A DNA stretch of 9,609 bases, taken from the NCBI GenBank assembly GCA_044357715.1, contig JBIKPA010000100.1, forward strand, positions 1 through 9,609. The letters run 5' to 3'. The first letter of the stretch is position 1; the number at the start of each line of letters is the position of its first letter. Shown here in pieces: positions 6,403 through 9,609 of this stretch. The notes beneath the pieces were generated by a model. The model was not told the origin of the DNA and searched no databases. It saw nothing but the letters and a program-made list of their open reading frames with translations. Origin of the DNA: IMCC26207 sp044357715. GTDB lineage: Bacteria; Actinomycetota; Acidimicrobiia; Acidimicrobiales; Microtrichaceae. The translations under genes and the position numbers were made by a program.

Positions 6403-8408
6403 AGGTTCATCCTCGTGACAATAAAGGCGAGCAGAAGCGCTCCGCCGATGCTGATGCCGAGCGCATAACTACGCACAAGTCCTGACTGCAGGGGCCGAAG
6501 CTTGTTACCAATCCCAAGAACACCGGCACCGACCCCGTTCACTGCGCCGTCCACAACGGTGCCATCGAAATCAGCCACCCCTTGGAAACCGGCCTCGCCG
6601 GGACCGCCAGCCACCTTTGCGTAGGTCTCATCGATGTACCAAGCATGAGCAAACACGACCCGCTCAAACTTCTCTGGTGCGATCTTGTGCTTGCTATATA
6701 CCCAGTAGGCCAGAAAGATTCCGAGACTCGCAGCAGCGATTGCTGCAAAAGCGAGTAGCACCAACACCGGCACAGGCGGCAGTTCGTGTTCGAACGCCAG
6801 CGTTGGCTCCAGCCAATGTTCAAGACGTTTGAAGCCAGATCCAAAGGGCAAGTTCATCCCGCCGGCAATGACAGACATCACTGCAAGAATGATGAGCGGC
6901 GCAGTCATCGTCCAATGATTTTCCTTTGGAGTGTGATCTGGGCTCAGGCCATGGTGATCATCATGGCCAACACCGTGATCGGTCCCACCATGATCAGTTG
7001 CAGCAGCAGTTGCAGTCACAAGGTCAGATGATTCAACGTCTGCTGACTCAACTGCCTCGTGTGGGTCATTCGTGAGGCGCCATTTTTCGTCTCCGAAGAA
7101 GGTCATGATGACCACTCGAGTCATATAGAAGGCAGTCAACAGAGCCACGATCAGGCCAATCACCCAAAGAACCGGTCCAGCGGGGCCGGAATTGAACGCA
7201 CCGGCAAGAACCTCGTCCTTTGACCAAAATCCTGCCAGCGGCGGGATACCAGAAATAGCCAGCCATCCGATCATGAAGGTTGCAAATGTGACGGGCAAAT
7301 ATTTGCGAAGATTGCCGAATTTGCGCATGTCTTGCTCATGAGACATCGCCATGATCACCGAACCTGCTCCCAAGAACAACAGCGCCTTGAAGAACGCGTG
7401 AGTAACCATATGGAAGATGCCAGCCACGTAGGTCTGCGTTCCAACAGCTAAGAACATGTAACCGAGCTGCGAGACAGTGGAATATGCCAGCACCTTCTTG
7501 ATGTCGTTTTGTGCGACGGCAATGGTGGCTGCAACAAGAGCAGTAATGGCACCCGTCCACGCAATGACATCGTTGGCCCAGCCGGCCTGAGCCATGATGG
7601 GATTTAGGCGAGTAATCAGGTACACGCCAGCAGTCACCATGGTGGCGGCGTGAATCAGAGCCGAGACGGGAGTAGGGCCGGCCATCGCATCTGGCAACCA
7701 GACGTAGAGCGGTAGTTGAGCAGATTTTCCAACCGCGCCCAGAAAGAACAGCAGCGCAATTGCAGTGGCTGTTCCAGCAGCAATCATCGGGGCTGCAGGG
7801 CCAATATCTGCATAGTTGATTGAGCCGACTGTGACCCAGACCAAGAAGGTGCCGAGCATGAATCCAAAGTCACCAATCCGGTTGGTAACAAATGCCTTCT
7901 TACCAGCCGAGGCATTTGCCGGGTCGGTATGCCAGAACGAAATCAGCAGATATGAACAGGTTCCTACCCCTTCCCATCCCAAGAAGGTGAGGAGCAGATT
8001 GTCACCAAGCACCAGAAGCAACATGGAAGCTAGGAACAAATTGAGGTACAGGAAGAATTTAGAGAACTTCTCGTCCCCCTTCATGTACCCAATGGAATAC
8101 AGGTGAATCAGAGCGCCGATCCCTGTGATGAACAGACACATCAAAATGCTGAGTGGGTCTGCCAAGAACCCGATACTCACCTTGAAGCTGCCGGAGGGAA
8201 TCCAAGTAAAGAGGGTTTGGGTAAGAACGCGCTCTTCTTCTGGCAGCGCCATCAAGTCGGTAAATACCTTCACTACAACGAGGAAACTCGTTGCCACGAT
8301 TCCCGTTGCCCACCAGCCGGCACCAGGGTCGCCAAGTTTTCTACCCGCTACAACCAAAACTAAGAACCCAAACAGGGGAAGACACGGGATGAGCCAGATC
8401 ATGTTCAT
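6399..8408 (-). CDS. nuoL: NADH-quinone oxidoreductase subunit L (distal antiporter-like subunit with lateral helix)
   Basis: The most distal proton-pumping subunit of Complex I, with the long amphipathic lateral helix and an extra C-terminal membrane helix; 669 residues, a normal length, about 16 membrane segments. Key residues are present: E145 in FLGWEGVGTCSYLLI (TM5), R177 and D180 in TNRIGDFGF, K228 in AVGKSAQLPLYVWLPDAM (TM7), H253 in LIHAATMVTAGVYL (TM8), H334 and H338 in FHMVTHAFFKALLFL, and K397 in FWSKDE (TM12). Family signatures SIGYM near residue 105 and PPLAGF at 389-394 are also visible. The C-terminal third holds the lateral helix and final anchor (GISIGGALLLAFIVTRMNL). Between TM13 and TM14 (residues ~441-499) there is an expanded polar loop that becomes His/Asp-rich. 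ATG start 4 bases after the nuoK stop; ribosome site GAGGGG 8 bases upstream. Confidence 0.97.
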   Translation of the reverse strand: MNMIWLIPCLPLFGFLVLVVAGRKLGDPGAGWWATGIVATSFLVVVKVFTDLMALPEEERVLTQTLFTWIPSGSFKVSIGFLADPLSILMCLFITGIGALIHLYSIGYMKGDEKFSKFFLYLNLFLASMLLLVLGDNLLLTFLGWEGVGTCSYLLISFWHTDPANASAGKKAFVTNRIGDFGFMLGTFLVWVTVGSINYADIGPAAPMIAAGTATAIALLFFLGAVGKSAQLPLYVWLPDAMAGPTPVSALIHAATMVTAGVYLITRLNPIMAQAGWANDVIAWTGAITALVAATIAVAQNDIKKVLAYSTVSQLGYMFLAVGTQTYVAGIFHMVTHAFFKALLFLGAGSVIMAMSHEQDMRKFGNLRKYLPVTFATFMIGWLAISGIPPLAGFWSKDEVLAGAFNSGPAGPVLWVIGLIVALLTAFYMTRVVIMTFFGDEKWRLTNDPHEAVESADVESSDLVTATAAATDHGGTDHGVGHDDHHGLSPDHTPKENHWTMTAPLIILAVMSVIAGGMNLPFGSGFKRLEHWLEPTLAFEHELPPVPVLVLLAFAAIAAASLGIFLAYWVYSKHKIAPEKFERVVFAHAWYIDETYAKVAGGPGEAGFQGVADFDGTVVDGAVNGVGAGVLGIGNKLRPLQSGLVRSYALGISIGGALLLAFIVTRMNL
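6915..6995 (-). other. His/Asp-rich loop of NuoL between TM13 and TM14
   Basis: NuoL residues 472-498 contain eight histidines and several aspartates (DHGGTDHGVGHDDHHG and the DH/ENH that follow). The DNA shows imperfect short repeats of GATCA and CATGGT type. By family topology this loop lies on the cytoplasmic side. Many actinobacterial NuoL proteins have an extended loop here; the histidine density is what stands out. Confidence 0.8.
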
Positions 8409-8412
8409 CAGC

Positions 8413-8721
8413 TCAACCCCTCATCAAAGAAATATCGTCGGAATTAGCCCCTTGGCGGCGGCGCATGATCGCCACAATGATTCCAAGCCCAACTACAACC
8501 TCGGCTGCTGCCACCACCATGACAAAGAACACGATTGCTTGGCCAGCAATGTCATCTAGGGCCTTTGAGAAGGTCACAAAAGTTAGGTTGACTGCGTTCA
8601 GCATCAGTTCAACACACATGAACATCACCAGAGGGTTCTTGCGGGTGAGTAGCCCCACAGCGCCGATCGTGAAGATCATCGCTGCAAGGACCAGATACCA
8701 GGTTTCATTCAGTGCAAGCAT
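8413..8721 (-). CDS. nuoK: NADH-quinone oxidoreductase subunit K
   Basis: Small membrane-arm subunit of Complex I (MrpC-like), 102 residues, three membrane helices (about 7-25, 30-50, 62-86). The two glutamates needed for proton transfer are present: E38 in VMFMCVELMLNAVNL and E74 in VVAAAEVVVGLGI, matching E. coli E36 and E72. The short C-terminus (RRRQGANSDDISLMRG) is polar. The ATG overlaps the nuoJ stop by one base (TGATG); AGGAGG lies 10 bases upstream within nuoJ. NuoL follows after 4 bases. Confidence 0.98.
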   Translation of the reverse strand: MLALNETWYLVLAAMIFTIGAVGLLTRKNPLVMFMCVELMLNAVNLTFVTFSKALDDIAGQAIVFFVMVVAAAEVVVGLGIIVAIMRRRQGANSDDISLMRG

Positions 8722-9407
8722 CAGCTGAGAGCCTCCTGTGTGGTCTCATCTTCTGCATCGCCATCATCTGGATCGTCACCCTCTTGATCGTTACCTGCAG
8801 GCTCTTGCCGCTCTGTTGCTGCAGCGTGTTTGACCTGCAGAAGATCTGCAGTGGTTCCCTCGGGAAACTCGCCGAGATCTATTGCGGGGCCGGCCTTGCG
8901 TGAAAGAACTACCGCTCCCACGACTGCAACCGTTAGCAACACAGAGGTGATCTCGAAGGCGAATACATAGTCGGTAAACAACACCTTGGCGAGCGCATTG
9001 ACGTTGGGCTCGGATCCATCAATAGCTGCAAGTGTTGAGGCTTGTCCTGTGACTCGCGAACCTACAGACAACAGCGCAGTCAGGCTGAGCCCAAGAATTG
9101 CTACAGCAGCAGCAATTGCTGCTGGTCGTTGGCCAAGAATCGGCTCGCGGTCAAAGCCCTCGGCTCGATCAACTCCGAGCAACATGATGACAAACAAGAA
9201 CAAAATGACGATGGCCCCGGCGTAGACAATCACCTGAATCGCAGCCAGAAAGAATGCGCCCTGTTGGATGAACAGCACTGCGACTCCAAACAAGGTTGCA
9301 ACCAAGCTCAGTGCGTTGTGAACTGGATTACGCAGGAGTACCACCCCGGCCGAACCAGCCAAGCAGATGGCCGCGGTGAGTAGAAAAGTAAACATCTCAA
9401 CTCTCAC
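8721..9407 (-). CDS. nuoJ: NADH-quinone oxidoreductase subunit J
   Basis: Membrane-arm subunit of Complex I (MrpA/ND6-like), 228 residues, five membrane helices (about 7-25, 30-50, 54-78, 95-116, 144-168). TM3 holds the family motif AAIQVIVYAGAIVILFLF with the conserved tyrosine Y62 near the pi-bulge that connects the quinone site to the proton channels. LFTDYVFAFEITSVLLTVA (143-161) is the actinobacterial-type TM5 signature. Residues ~185-228 form an acidic tail (EGDDPDDGDAEDETT) that is not needed for the fold. The GTG start is preferred over the ATG four codons later (9395) because AGGAGG sits 8 bases before the GTG, and the GTG overlaps the nuoI stop by four bases (GTGA). Confidence 0.97.
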   Translation of the reverse strand: MRVEMFTFLLTAAICLAGSAGVVLLRNPVHNALSLVATLFGVAVLFIQQGAFFLAAIQVIVYAGAIVILFLFVIMLLGVDRAEGFDREPILGQRPAAIAAAVAILGLSLTALLSVGSRVTGQASTLAAIDGSEPNVNALAKVLFTDYVFAFEITSVLLTVAVVGAVVLSRKAGPAIDLGEFPEGTTADLLQVKHAAATERQEPAGNDQEGDDPDDGDAEDETTQEALS

Positions 9408-9609
9408 TTACCGAACCTCCTCTTCTTTTCGGGGAGATCGGCCGAGGAATCAACTTGGCCAGGTGTCTTGGATGCAAGGGTCGAGTCAGCAGTCGCGGAG
9501 TCGGCACTTGCGGGATCAGCATGGTCTGCATCACCGTGCTGGCCCTGGTCGCCGTGGGCTGCATGGTCGCCGTGGGCTGCATGGTCGCCGTGGGCTGCAT
9601 GATCATCGT
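9404..9609 (-). CDS. nuoI: NADH-quinone oxidoreductase subunit I, C-terminal tail only (start lies beyond the right edge)
   Basis: Only the last 67 residues are in the window, all low complexity: DHAAHG repeated three times, then QGQHGDADHADP, an Ala/Ser/Asp/Thr stretch, and a basic end LPEKKRRFGK. No ferredoxin domain is visible, so identity rests on position: its TGA overlaps the nuoJ GTG by four bases, and nuoI precedes nuoJ in standard nuo operons. Of the three minus-strand frames this one is preferred because its stop couples to nuoJ and because its acidic, histidine-rich composition resembles the tails of the other subunits here. The +1 frame, giving Met/Pro/Thr repeats from an internal ATG, ends beyond the nuoJ start and looks like a shadow. 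In full NuoI the upstream part would carry two 4Fe-4S clusters at the junction of the peripheral and membrane arms. Confidence 0.75.
   Translation of the reverse strand, partial: DDHAAHGDHAAHGDHAAHGDQGQHGDADHADPASADSATADSTLASKTPGQVDSSADLPEKKRRFGK
9416..9421 (-). promoter_or_regulatory. Ribosome binding site deciding the GTG start of nuoJ
   Basis: Reads AGGAGG on the minus strand, 8 bases before GTG at 9407 but 20 bases before the alternative ATG at 9395. It lies inside the last codons of nuoI, which favours re-initiation by ribosomes ending nuoI. Confidence 0.8.
9551..9604 (-). repeat. Three 18-base tandem repeats in the nuoI 3' end
   Basis: Three contiguous 18-base units (coding-strand GACCATGCAGCCCACGGC) encode DHAAHG three times. 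Two copies are identical and the one nearest the window edge differs by one synonymous base (GAT for GAC). A degenerate further unit (GACCAGGGCCAGCACGGT) follows on the coding strand. The array may extend past the right edge. Confidence 0.92.

Noticed and set aside
8125..8559. Plus-strand open frame of 144 codons across nuoK and nuoL
   Set aside because: Spans the junction of two well-identified minus-strand genes; low-complexity antisense product.
9551..9604. Possible CRISPR-like direct repeats
   Set aside because: The 18-base units are contiguous without spacers and keep a reading frame, so this is a coding tandem repeat.
9397..9606. Minus-strand frame giving (MQPTAT)3 at the right edge
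   Set aside because: It is the frame-shifted reading of the nuoI repeat. It would end beyond the nuoJ start, while the alternative frame ends in a GTGA overlap and has the expected acidic/His composition.

Overview
The window is a stretch of bacterial chromosome in which every gene I can support lies on the minus strand, so it reads right to left. I infer an actinobacterium (Actinomycetota) of moderate GC, roughly mid-50s percent by eye. The reasons are the contiguous nuoI-J-K-L-M-N order, the long acidic or His-rich hydrophilic tails on several Nuo subunits, frequent GTG starts with strong AGGAGG-type ribosome sites, and a Stf0-family sulfotransferase, a family best known from mycobacteria. 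The species cannot be named from this sequence.

The right two thirds (about 3182-9609) is the distal end of a respiratory Complex I (NADH:quinone oxidoreductase) operon. It holds the C-terminal tail of NuoI (cut by the right edge), then complete NuoJ, NuoK, NuoL, NuoM and NuoN. Genes overlap by 1 or 4 bases or are separated by 4 bases, and each start has a purine-rich ribosome site inside the end of the preceding gene, so translational coupling is likely. J and K are small membrane-arm subunits. L, M and N are the three antiporter-like proton-pumping subunits, and the charged residues of their proton channels (the TM5 glutamate and the TM7, TM8 and TM12 lysine or glutamate positions) are in place. 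The operon looks functional.

The left third follows on the same strand without a visible terminator. Forty bases after nuoN comes a complete Stf0-type PAPS-dependent sulfotransferase. Sixty-eight bases after that, a GTG start with an excellent ribosome site opens a very long reading frame that runs off the left edge (at least 771 codons). Its middle resembles the HprK-related kinase fold and its C-terminal part resembles the uncharacterised nucleotidyltransferase family (NTP_transf_5). The signature catalytic motifs of both are eroded: the Walker A loop is unrecognisable and the first aspartate of the D-x-D metal motif is glutamine. This apparent two-domain pseudoenzyme, paired with a sulfotransferase, is the least ordinary thing in the window.

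A second pattern is that three Complex I subunits carry histidine/acid-rich low-complexity segments, two of them built from exact or near-exact short tandem repeats: the NuoI tail, the NuoL TM13-14 loop and the NuoM tail. I see no tRNA, rRNA, CRISPR array, insertion sequence or phage gene, and no gene-free stretch longer than 68 bases.
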